This document shows positions 1 through 13,064 of a DNA stretch of 64,000 nt, piece by piece. Position numbers and translations under genes: made by a program. The notes beneath the pieces were generated by a model. The model saw nothing but the letters and a program-made list of their open reading frames with translations. It searched no databases and was not told the DNA's origin. Within the stretch, counting starts at the first letter, position 1, and each line of letters begins with the position of its first letter. This stretch comes from Eriocheir sinensis (lineage: Eukaryota; Arthropoda; Malacostraca; Decapoda; Varunidae), in assembly GCF_024679095.1 (NCBI RefSeq), contig NC_066516.1, forward strand, positions 24,225,718 through 24,289,717, in the 5' to 3' direction.

Positions 1-342
1 ATGGCCTCCGTGGCTCAGGTTTCTTCTCTCCAAAAAAGTTAATAAATTGTGTAGGTAAAAGAAATAACCCTTAGTTAAATTTAAAGCACATTCGTTTTCA
101 TTAGTGTTCAGAAATGTCGAGCAAATAACGTATGTATGATAATTATGGTCATTCTAAATACGGGTCGCACTCTAGCAATGGGTCAAGAAAAACTGCTTAC
201 TTTTTCTACACACATAGTATAGAGAAGCCGGAAGGCACATACATAAATCACAACATTGCCTATGGGCTTCCAAATGTATCTTAGAGGGCAAGCATAAAAC
301 AAAACACTGTCGAGATAAGAAGTACCAAAAGAACTCTGCGCT
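1..342. other. Unassigned AT-rich DNA
   Basis: No frame, repeat or motif stands out. Confidence 0.5.
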
Positions 343-395
343 ATGCTACCACTACCACCACCACTACCGCTACTACTACTACCGCTACCACTGCA
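343..395 (+). repeat. Imperfect (CTA/CCA) trinucleotide repeat
   Basis: Runs of CTACCA and CTACTA make up about 50 bases. Confidence 0.7.
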
Positions 396-675
396 AGGCA
401 AAGGGTATTAGGGACCAGGGGATGGGTGAAGGAATGAGTGACTTGCCGGAGAAAGAGAGAAAGTGAGATACTGATGCGTGAGAGGCTTTCCGCACCGTCG
501 GTCTCCTTGTTCATATGCGGCCAAACTCGTGTTACCGTCCCAACCTCATTCCTCGAGCGGGACTCACTCAGCGGCAACACGCCACCGCCCGATACATATA
601 CAGCTCGGCCACCTCGTCTCGCCCCGCCACGCAACGCCGTACTACAACTAGGCACTCGACACGGACAGGGAAAAA

Positions 676-1015
676 AATAGATAAACTGATACATGAATGG
701 ACAGATAGATAGTTAGATAGATAGATAGACAGATAGGGATGGAGGTATATAGATGGATAGTTAGATACACAAAATGGACGTGAGGGAGAAGATAAAGAAG
801 CAGAACAAGGGTAGGTTAGGTAGGTATGCAGGTATGTGTGTATGTATGTATGTAGGTAGGTAGGTAGGAGGGCGGACACGGTAGATAAACTGATAGATGA
901 ATAGAAATAGAGGTAAATAGATAGGAGGCAGGAGGTAAGGAATCAAAGGTAGGTGGGTGGGTGGGTAGGTAGGCAGGTAGGCAGGTATGTAGGCAGGTAA
1001 CGTAGGTAGGGAGGA
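676..1015 (+). repeat. GATA, GTAT and GGTA/GGCA tetranucleotide cluster
   Basis: Degenerate GATA and GACA units (676-770) pass into GGTA and GTAT units (811-871) and GGTA, GGTG and GGCA units (946-1010). The change of unit along the block suggests successive microsatellite births. Confidence 0.7.
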
Positions 1016-1159
1016 GACGGAGGGAGGGAAGAGGGGGCACGATACTGGCATGTTACCTGCACGCCGGATTGCTCCCGACAGCATCGCCCCGGCAGGCAAT
1101 CCCGCTGCAAAACACGCCGCAGTCTTTAAAATGCTGCCACCCAAGGAATTGCCACACGC

Positions 1160-1620
1160 GATGACGGCGGAGAAGGGAGAAGAACGGAGAGGAGAGGAGT
1201 GGAGACGAGAGGAGAAAGGAGCGGAGAGGTTAAGAGAGGAAAGGAGTATGGAAAGGAAAGGAAATGAGAGGAGAGAAGAGGAGACGAGAGGAGAGGACAG
1301 AAGAGAATGGAGAAAAGGAGAGGGGAGGAGATGAGGCTAGGAGAGACAAGGAGAGGAGAAGAGAATGGAAGAGAGAACCGGACAGAAGAGAATATGACGT
1401 GAAGAGAGGAGAAGAGAAGAAAAAGAGGAAAGGAGAGGAGAGGAGAGATGAGATGAGAGAAAGCTGCGATGTAGGCGGCAAGGGAAAGGTCAGAGGCGAT
1501 GGTAAGGGAAGGGGCGTAAAGGGTAAGGGGGTAGGAGGAGCCACAGGAAGGAGGGAGCAGCCGGAAGGGGAAAGATAAGGTAGGAAGAGAGGAGAGGAGA
1601 GGCAAGAAGAGTGAGAGAAA
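1160..1620 (+). repeat. Purine-rich GGAGA low-complexity tract
   Basis: Degenerate GGAGA, GAAGA and GGAAA pentamers fill about 450 bases with few pyrimidines. All open frames here are products of the composition. Confidence 0.75.
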
Positions 1621-1683
1621 TGTAGATGTAAGGTAAACGAAGGAAATAATACAGGAGGAATGTCACGGAGGGAAGAGAGCGGC

Positions 1684-1805
1684 AGGAGGAGGAGGAGGAG
1701 GAGGAGGAGGAGGAGGAGAAGTCTTTGGCGTGAGACTCAGATGAAGAGGAGACGGAGAGGAGAGGAAAAGTAAAGAGGAAAGGAGAGGAGTAAGAGATAA
1801 TGGAA

Positions 1806-1864
<59 letters not shown>
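1684..1864 (+). repeat. (AGG)n at 1684-1718 and (TG)n at 1807-1864
   Basis: A pure AGG run of about 35 bases is followed, after a purine-rich gap, by 29 TG units. Confidence 0.9.
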
Positions 1865-1866
<2 letters not shown>

Positions 1867-2028
1867 GCGCCATGGGAACAAAAGGGGTTACGAATCAGAA
1901 CAATCAGATTGTTTGCATGCATTAACACCGGGCTCTGCCGGAACGCGACGACTGCCATATCTCAACCATATCTTTTTTATAATACTAAAAAAGAGGTGGT
2001 CGGTCTTCACCGTCAGGTCAGCGAAGTG

Positions 2029-2560
2029 TCATACCGCCGACCGAGCGTAGTCGGCGTGCTGTTTCCGGGCCTCGGCGCGGGGCGTGGCAGCGCCTGCTGT
2101 GTGTAGCGCAGTCGATGAGGTGCTGCTGAAAAAGTTCACGCAGGTGGCGTCACGCCAGCATCTTTGCCCTGCGTGATGAATGGGTAAATAGTGGTGATGT
2201 CGGACGGAGTCCATCGGCGCGGTTCGCCGACCCCTGGCGCTCGAGGATGGCCGCCCACACCGGCAGATGACAGTGCCCTGTACACCACATCGTTGAGAGT
2301 CTGGAGGGGGGGCAGGCTTGGGGACTCTCTTGCAGGACAGGTTGTGGTGTCCCATGGTCCGCCAGTCCGCCGCGCAGCGACATCGGTGGGGTTGCTGTGT
2401 GGGATCCCAGTCGCAGGCTACTCTGTCCGGGACCGCTCGTCGGGGAGAGGAGTAGCCTGAGTCTCGACGGAAGGGCCGAGAGAGCCAGGCGCCGCGGAGC
2501 CCGGCCCGGAGCCGCGGGAGCCTGCCTCTGTGGTCAACCTGAGGATGAAGGAGGTCGAGG
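2029..2560 (-). pseudogene. Decayed C-terminal fragment of a non-LTR retroelement protein
   Basis: Read on the minus strand, consecutive pieces of one recognisable protein module appear in different frames. In order they are LRLGS (about 2401-2415), HRCRC (2375-2398), TMGHHNLSCKR, LNDVVYRALSSAGV (2265-2306), AAILERQGSANRADGLRP, ITTIYPFITQGK, WRDATCVN (2134-2160) and EARKQHADYA near 2060. From memory of the family, invertebrate reverse-transcriptase proteins often end with a region of the form H-x-LSC, then LND and RAL, then an LEP motif, then DG-RPDG, then W-D-x-TC. The order and spacing match that. At least three frame changes are needed, so this is a broken copy, not a gene. A 334-residue open frame covers it but joins unrelated frames and a microsatellite. 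The fragment is GC-rich against AT-rich flanks. An upstream reverse transcriptase domain was not found. The alternative, a host exon, is unlikely given the frameshifts. Confidence 0.6.
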
Positions 2561-2841
2561 CGGGTCTGGGTGGTGCTCGCGCTGTCTCGGCAGCGGCGCT
2601 GGGTTTCAAGGCTGGAAGGTGGGACATTGCGGTGGCGGGATGGCGGGGTTGGGGTGTCTAGCTGGGGGCGGCGGGCGGCGTGGGGCGGTACAGACCAGTA
2701 CAGACCAGGTCCCACGTAGCATCCAGCAGCACAACAGCCATCAGAAGCGAGGCCCAGCCCAGCCAGCCAGCCCCGTGGGAGAGAGGGAAGCCCAGGCCAA
2801 GTCAAACAGGGCCAGCTGTCGAGGTCGCGATCCCTGGTCAG

Positions 2842-2869
2842 AAGAGAGAGAGAGAGAGAGAGAGAATCA

Positions 2870-2918
<49 letters not shown>

Positions 2919-3033
2919 GGGTCACAGGCGTATCATAGAGATGGGATATCAAGTAGCAGACAGAGGGTCGCCGCCGGGGAAGGACAGAAAAACAGACAGA
3001 CGCAAACAGAAAGACAGAAAGACAGACAGACAC
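2842..3033 (+). repeat. Compound (AG)n(TG)n(GA)n, then (AGAC)n
   Basis: AG at 2842-2865, TG at 2871-2888, GA at 2888-2914, and degenerate ACAGAC/AGAC units at 2990-3033. Confidence 0.8.
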
Positions 3034-3271
3034 TCGCTACCACTGACGACGGACCTCCTTCCATTAGTAGTCATCCTCAGCTTGATAATCTCTTCGGCGA
3101 TTTGTCAATTATATCGATCACTTGCAGACTATATATAAAAAAAGACCCGTAGAAAGACACACACTGATACACAAAAATAAATAAAAAAAGGTGATTACAT
3201 GAACCCAGTCCGTCAGCCAACACATGATAGCTCCTAAGACATACAAACTGCCCAAGGATATTCGCTGTATA

Positions 3272-3675
3272 CGGCTAATGAACTTTCTATTGCTCACACA
3301 CATAAGCTTAAGGTCATAGTGAGTAAGAGCAGTCGGTGGAATAAGTTCAGTTCCGCTCAATTCAGGGTCGGGGGTTAGTTTTGTCTTTATAGCGGCGGGT
3401 GTTAGTGCAGCAAGACCCTACAGCTAATGAACTTTCTATCGCTTTCTATTGCTCACACACATAAGCTCAAGGTCCCAGCCAGTGCGAGCAACCGGTGGAG
3501 TAAGTTCTGTAAAGTTCAATTTAGGGTCGGGAGTTCCGTCTTTGTACAGCTAATGGACTTTCTCTATATAGTTCCCACACGAAAGTTTAAAGTCAGAGCA
3601 TGTAGGAGCTGTCAGTGGAGTAAGTGCAGTTCAGTTCAGTTCAGGGGCGGGAGTTTATCGTTGTGTATGTGTGGG
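3272..3675 (+). repeat. Three-copy tandem repeat, 126-149 bp
   Basis: Units begin at 3272, 3421 and 3547 with GCTAATGAACTTTCTAT or a close variant. They share CACACATAAGCTYAAGGTC, GGTGGARTAAGTTC and CAGGGTCGGGRGTT. Units 1 and 3 carry an extra GCGGG-GTATT/GTTAG-TGCAGC tail that unit 2 lacks. Divergence is moderate. Confidence 0.8.
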
Positions 3676-3797
3676 CGGGGGGTATTGATGCAGCCAGCCC
3701 GTGCCGCCGCAGCCTCACCTCCACCCTCAGGCAGGTACACACTCCAGGCTAGGCGAGGCCCCTCCACGACACAGCAGCGCCCCTTCACGCGCCTCTC

Positions 3798-4030
3798 AGT
3801 AAGCCACGCTACACGGGTTAAGCTTTCATCTGCGCCCCCCTGCAGCCCTTTCTACAGCATGAAAGATGGTGAACATGAATAATCTAAGGCTTACGTCATT
3901 TACCTACACCGGCCCCTCGGCTTGCCACGCGCCACGGGTCGATCTTTCATCTAGACGCCCCTCCAGCGCTCTCTAGAACATTATAAAGGATGTTAAGTTG
4001 GATAATTAAGGTCGACGTAACTTATCCCGC
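3798..4030 (+). repeat. Diverged tandem duplication, about 117 bp
   Basis: CCACGCTACACGGGTTAAGC, then TTTCATCTGCGCCCC and a TACGTCATTT region, are matched about 117 bases later by CCACGCGCCACGGGTCGATC, TTTCATCTAGACGCCCC and CGACGTAACTT. Two units were seen. Confidence 0.7.
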
Positions 4031-4980
4031 CCGCATTTCAGCCTCAGTAAAGATGGGTGCTGCTCTACATAATCACGGCAATATATGTGTAATTATGATA
4101 AAGTTAGAGTTCAAAAGATTAAAAGATGAATGTTTGGTTTGAGGATTACATGCTTTCCACTACAGAGTATATTCCAGTTTCCTTTAGTGTTGACAAAATC
4201 CACTCCCGATACGGTGAAAGGTTATTCCATCGACACAACCTTCCGACAACTTTGAATAAATGACATCTGACAATTAAACGCGTGATGATACTAATCCCAA
4301 CCACGAAAAGTCTCCTCTAATAAAGAAAATCACTCCCTTAGAAGCATAACCTCATTTTTTGTGACATTCCGCCTTCTCTAACAATACCGAAGGCTGCTCT
4401 GGGTGTAATTAAAGGAGATTCTTCCCGATAAGCAACATTCTGGCAACTTTGTAATTAATTAAATCTGAGAAAAGAACACGAAATACTAATACGAAAAGAA
4501 ACTCATAAAAAACAAAAATCAAAGAAAGCTAAAAAAAAATCAAGGGTTATATATATTTACACAACCCTATTACAGACTTACAGGTTAACGAGATCTATCA
4601 AAAAGAAATAAAAAAGACGAACTACTACAAATGATCCTCCGCCAGCCAAAATCTTATTTCGGAGAGACATTCTTTTCTCATCAACCCTCTCGGATATAAC
4701 TTCCTTATCAACCCCCGCGGGCCATCCAGCTTTTGTCGTATAAACTTTTCCAATCCCTTCACATAACACGACCATTCTCAGTCTTAACAGCCTCCCCATC
4801 AGACTCGTCAAGGAAGGAGTCCCGTCAGTCCCCTCGTCCCTCAGCCTCACCAAGGAAGAAGCCCAGCCAGTCCCCTCGCCCCTCAAACATAACAGAATAG
4901 AATGTTCGCCGCCCCTTCACACGCATCTTTCCCATTAGTAAACTCGTGTCAGAGGCATGGAAACAGTAAGTCCAGTCTCC
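4031..4980. other. Unassigned AT-rich, single-copy-looking DNA
   Basis: Mostly AT-rich without tandem structure. From 4780 to 4900 a CCC-GTC-AGTCCCCTCG-CCCTCA phrase is repeated twice (a short local duplication). No supported gene. Confidence 0.5.
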
Positions 4981-5524
4981 TATTCTTAAACCTTTCCATG
5001 CTCACCCACCCACATATGATAAGGCTTTCGTAAAGGTTGTGTTAGTAATTCCACGGGTAGTTTTCTGAGCCTAGGGGTAGTTCGGCAAGGCTTCTGAGCC
5101 ATGAACGTGAAAACACTCGTGAGAACTGTATTCTGTATTCTGTTCTCCGTATTCTTAAACCTCTCCTTGCTCATACGCTCACATTTGATAAGGCTTTCGT
5201 AAAGGTTGTGTTAGTATATCCATGGGTAGTTTTCTGAGCCTAGGGGTAGTTCGGCAAGGCTTCTGAACCATGAACGTGAAAACACTCGTGAGAACTGTAT
5301 TCTGTATTCTATTCTCCGTATTCTTAAACCTTTTCTTGCTTACACACCCACATTTGATAAGGCTTTCGTGGGAGTTGTGTTAGTATTCCCATGGGTATTT
5401 ATTTGAGCCTAATGATAGTTTGACACTTTCTGCACCATGAACGTGGAAGACATGTCATGAGATCCCGACTTATCTCCTTCGTGGCCATTGGAAAGAGCTG
5501 TTGTCAGAGCCGAAAGAGTTTGTG
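4981..5524 (+). mobile_element. Family A element, tandem triplication (169 bp units)
   Basis: TATTCTTAAACC starts units at 4981, 5150 and 5319, so two units are exactly 169 bp. Each carries TGATAAGGCTTTCG, GTGTTAGTA, GAGCCTA and CCATGAACGTG. The first two units stop after GAGAACTGTATTCTG. The third continues through CCGACTTATCTCC and GGAAAGAGCTGTTGTCAGAGCC, the normal end of the dispersed family. The first two units are therefore truncated before their last 50 or so bases, and unit-to-unit identity is high. Confidence 0.85.
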
Positions 5525-5824
5525 AGCCCCCTCGTCCCTCAGCCCTCACACGCACACTTCTAATAAGTAACCAATATGCGTACGAACTGGAAAGATGCGT
5601 ACAAGAGGGTAAACATAGTCTGCTTTACGCAACGTCTCACCCAACGTCGGCCGTGTTCTCAGTGAGGCTGCGTCGATCTCCAAGGTGCTGTCGGCTTCAT
5701 CGGCCAGCACACGAAGGCCAGTCAGCACCCAAATGCGGCAAGGGATCCACTTAGAGATGTTTAGGTTCTCTCACGACACCACCTGAATGCACACCACCAC
5801 TTTCACCACTTGGTCAATCTCTTT

Positions 5825-6041
5825 TTCATTCTTTTTTTTTCCTTCCCTCCTTTCTTTCTTCTCATCTTTTTTTTTCCTTTCCATCGTTCCCTTCTTCCTT
5901 CCTTCATTCATTCATTCATTCATTCATTCATCAACTTCTTTTTCTTTCTTTTTTTTCTCCTTCCCTCTTTCCTGTCTCAACATCCTCTATCACCACCTTG
6001 CTTCCCTACTACAACTACTACTACTACTACTACTACTACTA
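5825..6041 (+). repeat. T-rich tract with (TTCA)n and (CTA)n
   Basis: TTTC-rich sequence contains seven TTCA units at 5904-5931 and about nine CTA units at 6013-6041. Confidence 0.8.
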
Positions 6042-6135
6042 CCACTTCCTCGCTAACCACTTCCACCCCTGCTGCCGCCGTGATGAAGGTTGACGTTAGA
6101 ATCGAAAAGTGACATTTTAACGAGACTTGCCCGGC

Positions 6136-6191
6136 GCCCCGTCAGCTCTGATAGGCTGGCTCCGTCGGTCCTCAGGGCAGACTGACGGGGC
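6136..6191. repeat. Short GC-rich inverted repeat
   Basis: GCCCCGTCAG at 6136-6145 and CTGACGGGGC at 6182-6191 are exact reverse complements with a 36-base loop. Confidence 0.6.
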
Positions 6192-6665
6192 ACCAGGAGT
6201 CAATTTCCACGCCCCGACGAGCCCTACTACCGCGTTCAGGGCAAAGTAACGCGATTAAAATAAATTCAATCTAAAATCTCATTAAATTTATGTCAACTGA
6301 AGCTGGTTTGAAGATGAGGGAATTATGAGCTACTTCCCAGAATTAGCACCGAAAAGAGACAACCTAGAGAAGTCAAACCTCCGAAACACTGATACTTGTG
6401 ATACTCATATATTATTTGCTGTTTTTATTTCTTGATTTTTTTATTGTTATTGTTGTTGGTGGTGGTTTGCTGTGTACTTTAAGATATTTATTACCCTTCC
6501 ATTCTGCCCCTCCGTTCTTATGATTTTCTATACTCTCGACTTGTTTCTCCTCTCTCATCGCTTTCACTTCCATTTTCTCCTTCTCAGCGTCTCAGGTGTT
6601 TGGGGGTTGCTGGAAGGGCAGCTTATATTGTCCGCACTCGTTCCTCTCTACCTGTTTCTTCTCTG

Positions 6666-6750
<85 letters not shown>
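6666..6750 (+). repeat. (ATA)n microsatellite
   Basis: Twenty-eight uninterrupted AAT-type units are present. Confidence 0.95.
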
Positions 6751-6753
<3 letters not shown>

Positions 6754-7598
6754 GAACGAGTATAGTGTTGAAGGAAAGGGAATTTTTAAAAGAGCGCTTT
6801 GCCCCAGTCACCCACTTAACAAGATGAGGGAATAGAGCTAATCAACATTAATATAACCGAGAGTGGACATCAAGGAGGGACTGGAATCAAACCACTAGAC
6901 GACTGGGACACTTGAAAAAGAATGTTGTGTGTGTAGCGGAGTTTATTTTAAGAGAAAGCACTTTGTCGCAGTCATCCATAAGAGAAGATGCCCGACAGAA
7001 TATTACATTGGCACTTGCATTCCGCGCGAGGAGTCAGGATGGACCGTCATAAGCCTTTTACGAGAGGACCGATTCCAAACACCGCCGCACAGAGCAAAGG
7101 AGGAGGAGAAGGAGGAGGAGGAGGAGGAAGAGGACAACTTATCAATACCTAACGTTGATGCTCTGCCGATTACCTTCATCATGCAAATATCAACCCTAAG
7201 TCAACACATCTTCCGTTGTCAATATTAAAATCCTTTGACAATGCTGTTATAATGCAGGTACGTGGACATCTCCGGGGTTGAAATAATTGCCATCGTGCCT
7301 TCCGTCACTCCCCGCCCGGCCCCCCTCCCGCCCTTCAGTAATTAGGACAGTATTAGCAGGATGTGCCTGGCTTCCATCTGCCTCCCGCACGTCCCTGCAC
7401 TGCTTGGCTTCACGAGGCTGCCGCGGCGCCCCTTCCCCCCTTAACGGCAGGAGGCAGCCATGTTGACTCTCCTCCCCCGCCATTAAGGCAATACACAGTA
7501 ATTACCTGCACAATAAGCTCAACGGGTTAATCTTGCTAAGCAATATTCTTGCTCGATCCCCTGCTAATTATGGTGCCTAACCTCTCTTCATTTGCTCC

Positions 7599-7599
7599 A

Positions 7600-7647
<48 letters not shown>
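7599..7647 (+). repeat. (CA)n microsatellite
   Basis: A pure run of about 24 units. Confidence 0.95.
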
Positions 7648-7649
<2 letters not shown>

Positions 7650-7924
7650 GACGCTTCCTGTCGGAAAACAATGGAAACAAAGTATTCGCCGCGGCCCCCC
7701 CGGAACCTGGACTCCGATGCCGCGAGAACCCTGATCCAGGCAACTTCGGTCGCCTCGCGGAAAGTGCACAAACTTTCACGTAACGAAGACGAAATACCAC
7801 CGAAGTTAAGAATGGACGACGCGAACGAGTCCAGCGTCGGCATGTCAGGCGGCCCCAAGCATGGCAGGCGTGCAGGACCACGCGGCCTCTTCGTCAGGAG
7901 TCCTGCCTCAGCCCTGCTTCAGCA

Positions 7925-7926
<2 letters not shown>

Positions 7927-7986
<60 letters not shown>

Positions 7987-7988
7987 AC
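7927..7988 (+). repeat. (AC)n microsatellite
   Basis: About 30 units, with one T interruption near the end. Confidence 0.95.
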
Positions 7989-9079
7989 GACCCACCAACA
8001 TGCCCAAAATTAAATATCCCAAGAAAACTTTCTCATCTTATTCCGCCGCCGTGCACTCCCTCCGCTGCCACGGGTGACAAGCGGCCCCGCCATGAGCCGG
8101 GGCGGGAGACGCGGCCGCCACGGGAGGAAAGAAACCGCCGCCACAAACTTGCGTGGCATTCCTCAACATGATTCAGTTTAAATCTGGGCGTCTTATCAGC
8201 AGCACGCCCCTTCCCACCCCTCCGAGGCAGACAGCCCCCGTCGCTCTCCATGGCGGTGGCTGCGCCGGGTAAACAAACTTTCAGGCGGTGTCACCGCGGG
8301 GAGTGGCCTGGAGTGGCTGTCTGTGTCGCCGGTATTATTCAATCGTTCCCCTCAGCCCACGGGAACGGCTGGCCATCGTCAATGAGAAGCATACGCTCTG
8401 CCCTGCTCAGAGCCAGCGCGGGATTATGATCCGATTCATGAGATTCAGAAACTCCCTACAACATCCAGGATGAGTTCGGCGTCGCTGCTTTCCGTCCGTG
8501 CGAATTCCCAACTCGGCAAATCATCGCAGTGGATGGAAGGCGATTCCGAGAATCGCTTCCATTAAATAAATGTTCACGAACGATACAGAGACAGGACGTC
8601 AACATTAATGGGGTCAGCGCGCCAGGAAGGCTGATACGACCCTCCAGAAAGGCCCGTCTCTTCCATACACTGCTTGTCCATTAATGTTCAAAGGGTGAAC
8701 ATTTTTTGTTTTATTCTTCAATCTTACAGCAGATTTTTATAAACAAATCTTTCACGAAGTAAACATGCCAATATCCTCTCCGTGAATTGTAGTTATAATG
8801 ATGAAAACAAATTAAAAACTTCCTGTCACAAGATACCTCACAAAGGTAAAACAACAACACTAATTAAGCTGAGTCAATTTTAATCATGGGACGTCTGATA
8901 CCTTTCTTGAAGGCTGACATCTAATGAGGATGGGAAAACAGAGAAAGGTGTGCCGTTCCAGAGGAGAGTATGTCATACTAGGGCAACACTACAATGATAG
9001 GATAGACCCCACCCCCTCTTCCGCCACCAGCACTGCACACACAAGGAAACACGCACCTTTACCCCCAGCAAAGTCATTA

Positions 9080-9600
9080 GCAGACCCCGCCTAAAACTAT
9101 GACCACAAACACTACAACCACTACCACCATACCAGCATTACTTTTACCATTATACCTTCCACCACTGCTACACTGCCACTCAAAAAATTTCCCACACCTG
9201 CGCATGCTCGCTTCGCACGCCACCCTCATCCCCCATCTCATGAACCTATGATGCCCTTGAGTCCTCCCCCAAAAACTGCCAAAATTACGGGCTTGATTAC
9301 CATTACCACAATACTTTCCTCCACCACCAACACCACCTCCACCTCCACCTCCACCTCCACAGCCACCACCACCACCACCACAACCACTTACCACAACAAT
9401 TACTACCTCGACCATAACCACAACCACTGCCATCCTGCACTACTAATACCAACACTACCAACTACATAACCACCTCTACCATTACCACCCCAACCACAAC
9501 CATCTTCACCACTCCCATCTCCACCACCACCACCAAATTCATTCTCACCCCTAGCATTACCATCCACAACCACCATCACTACCACCATCACCAACATTAT
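9080..9600 (+). repeat. ACC/CCA-rich low-complexity region
   Basis: Degenerate CCA, ACC and ATTACC triplets make up most of 500 bases, with clear runs at 9330-9390 and 9505-9535. There is strong A+C strand asymmetry. Confidence 0.7.
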
Positions 9601-9829
9601 CTGTATAAAAAAAAAAACCTACAACAAGACCCGGAAATGAGCAGTGAAGAAAAAGGCGAAAAGGCGGCGTCTTGGCCTTAATCTCAGACACCCGCAGTCA
9701 CCTCACGTCGCCAGGTAAGGCACGGCTAATTAAGTGCCCCGAGACAGAAGGAACCCAAAACTTTACTCCGTTTCTCCAACAAAACATTTTTCGCGAGTTT
9801 ACACAGTGATTTATTTCCTGCAGAGGGTC

Positions 9830-10830
9830 GGGGGAACGGGAGGGGGGAAGGCAATGATGGTGGAGAAGAAGGAACGTGAGGGGAAATGTGTTGGGATAAG
9901 GGAAGGGTGGAAGAGGAGGAGAGGAATAGTAGAGAAAGAGAGGAGGAGAGACAAAGAAAGGGTAGAAGAGGGGAAGGATAATGAGGGAGAAGGGGAAAGG
10001 GAAGGTATAATGATGGTGGAGGAGGAGGGGAACGTGAGGGGAAAGATGGCGGGGTAAGGGAAGAGTGGAAATGGGGGAGAGGAAAAAGTGGTGAGGGTGG
10101 AGGAAAGAATGGTAAGGGGAGAACCAGATAGACGAGGAAAGGGTGGAAGAGGGGAAGAACAGGAGGTAGTTAGGCGGGAGGAAGGGAAGGTGAAAAGTGT
10201 GGAGAGAGAGAGATAGGGGAAAAGGCGATCAATATAAAACAAGGAAGGGGATATGGTGATAAGTGGATGAAGGGAGGAAGAGGGTGAGGAGTGTGAGGGA
10301 AAAGTACTAAAGCTGGAGGAGAGGGGAGAAAAGGTGACGATGGTGGGCGAGGGGAAAGGAATGGATGGTTCATGAGTCGTAGGAACAGACTATCAGTGAG
10401 TGCAAGATTGTATCATTGTGAAGGGCTGAGGGAAAGTGAGGCACCTCGGAGATAAAGGAAAAGGCGGGAGCAGGGAGAGGAGCAAGTGGTAGGGAAAGGG
10501 AGAGGAGGGAAAGAGGGGTGAGAGGGAGGAGTAATTGTGCTATAAAGGACATATGGAAAGGGAAAGGAGAGAGGAACGATTGATGGAGCAGTAGTAGCAA
10601 TATCAGCAGGAATATAATAGAGAAGGCGAGTATGGAGGTGATGCTGGGGCCAAGGGGACGAAAGGGATAGAGGAGGGGAGGAGGGAGGCAGAATAAGCAG
10701 GAGTGTATTGGAGAAGGTGGGCGGTGAGGGAGGGAGGTTGGGCCACAGGAGGAAGGGAGGAGCGACTGCGTGTTAGCACCAATATAATGACGGGCGGGAG
10801 GATAGGGACGAAGCGAGGGACATCGGGAAA
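9830..10830 (+). repeat. Purine-rich (G+A) low-complexity region
   Basis: About 1 kb is dominated by GGAGG, GGGAAAG and GAGGAGAGG words, with very few C. The minus-strand open frames (serine/proline/leucine-rich) are compositional. Confidence 0.7.
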
Positions 10831-10964
10831 GCCATGATAGACGTGGTTCATGAAACTCCACTTTACCGGCGACAACGGGAAACGCGACTAATGCAGACAG
10901 CGGGAATATACGAGGAACTGAGCACCCCTGAGAGAGGAGAGGACCGCCCACGCCGCCCTGTTAA

Positions 10965-11075
10965 TCACTCAGTTAACGGAACCAGTCATTCAGCCAGCCA
11001 GTCAACCACCCACCCAGTCACCCACCCATACAGCTACCACTCTTTGCACCCTTCACGTCACCCAGCCAGCCAAGG
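10965..11075 (+). repeat. Degenerate (CAGC/CAGT/CACC) tetranucleotide block
   Basis: CAGCCAGCCAGTCAACC and CACCCACCCAGTCACCC runs with later CAGCCAGCC. Confidence 0.6.
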
Positions 11076-11195
11076 GTGTGCGTGACGGAGGGAGAAGAGA
11101 GTTAGGGGATGAAAAATGATGATGGGAAAGACAGATGAGAGAATGACGCAGCTAAAGCACAGACAAGCGTGTACGACGGCAATGACAGATGAGCA

Positions 11196-11200
11196 TGTGT

Positions 11201-11238
<38 letters not shown>
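11196..11238 (+). repeat. (GT)n microsatellite
   Basis: About 21 units with one C. Confidence 0.95.
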
Positions 11239-11240
<2 letters not shown>

Positions 11241-11375
11241 ACATAACTGGGAGATTACTTCGTTAACAGGCGAACAACAACAGCGGGCGAATACGTAATT
11301 TGGTTCATCAAGTTACAAATGTAAACGAAAGCACGATAAAATTATGACAAATTAAGGCTGACTAAGTTACAGCCT

Positions 11376-12670
<1,295 letters not shown>

Positions 12671-12675
12671 CCTCG

Positions 12676-13060
<385 letters not shown>

Positions 13061-13064
13061 AAAG

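Larger units (their letters stand above)
6760..9050. other. Unassigned DNA between microsatellites
   Basis: Near 6790 and 6955, similar GCGCTTTGCCCCAGTCACCC and GCACTTTGTCGCAGTCATCC phrases occur about 165 bases apart, a diverged tandem duplication. GC-rich islands at 7280-7480 and 8030-8320 have no conserved frame. Confidence 0.45.

Noticed and set aside
2029..3033. A 334-residue minus-strand open frame as a gene
   Set aside because: It runs through GA/TG microsatellites, and the recognisable retroelement motifs switch in and out of its frame.
4986..5174. A 62-residue minus-strand frame
   Set aside because: It lies entirely within the triplicated family A units.
7599..7988. A CRISPR-like spaced repeat
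   Set aside because: These are CA microsatellites in eukaryotic DNA, with no repeat-spacer structure.
9811..10951. Serine/proline/leucine-rich minus-strand proteins
   Set aside because: They are products of a purine-rich tract. Several overlapping frames are open at once.
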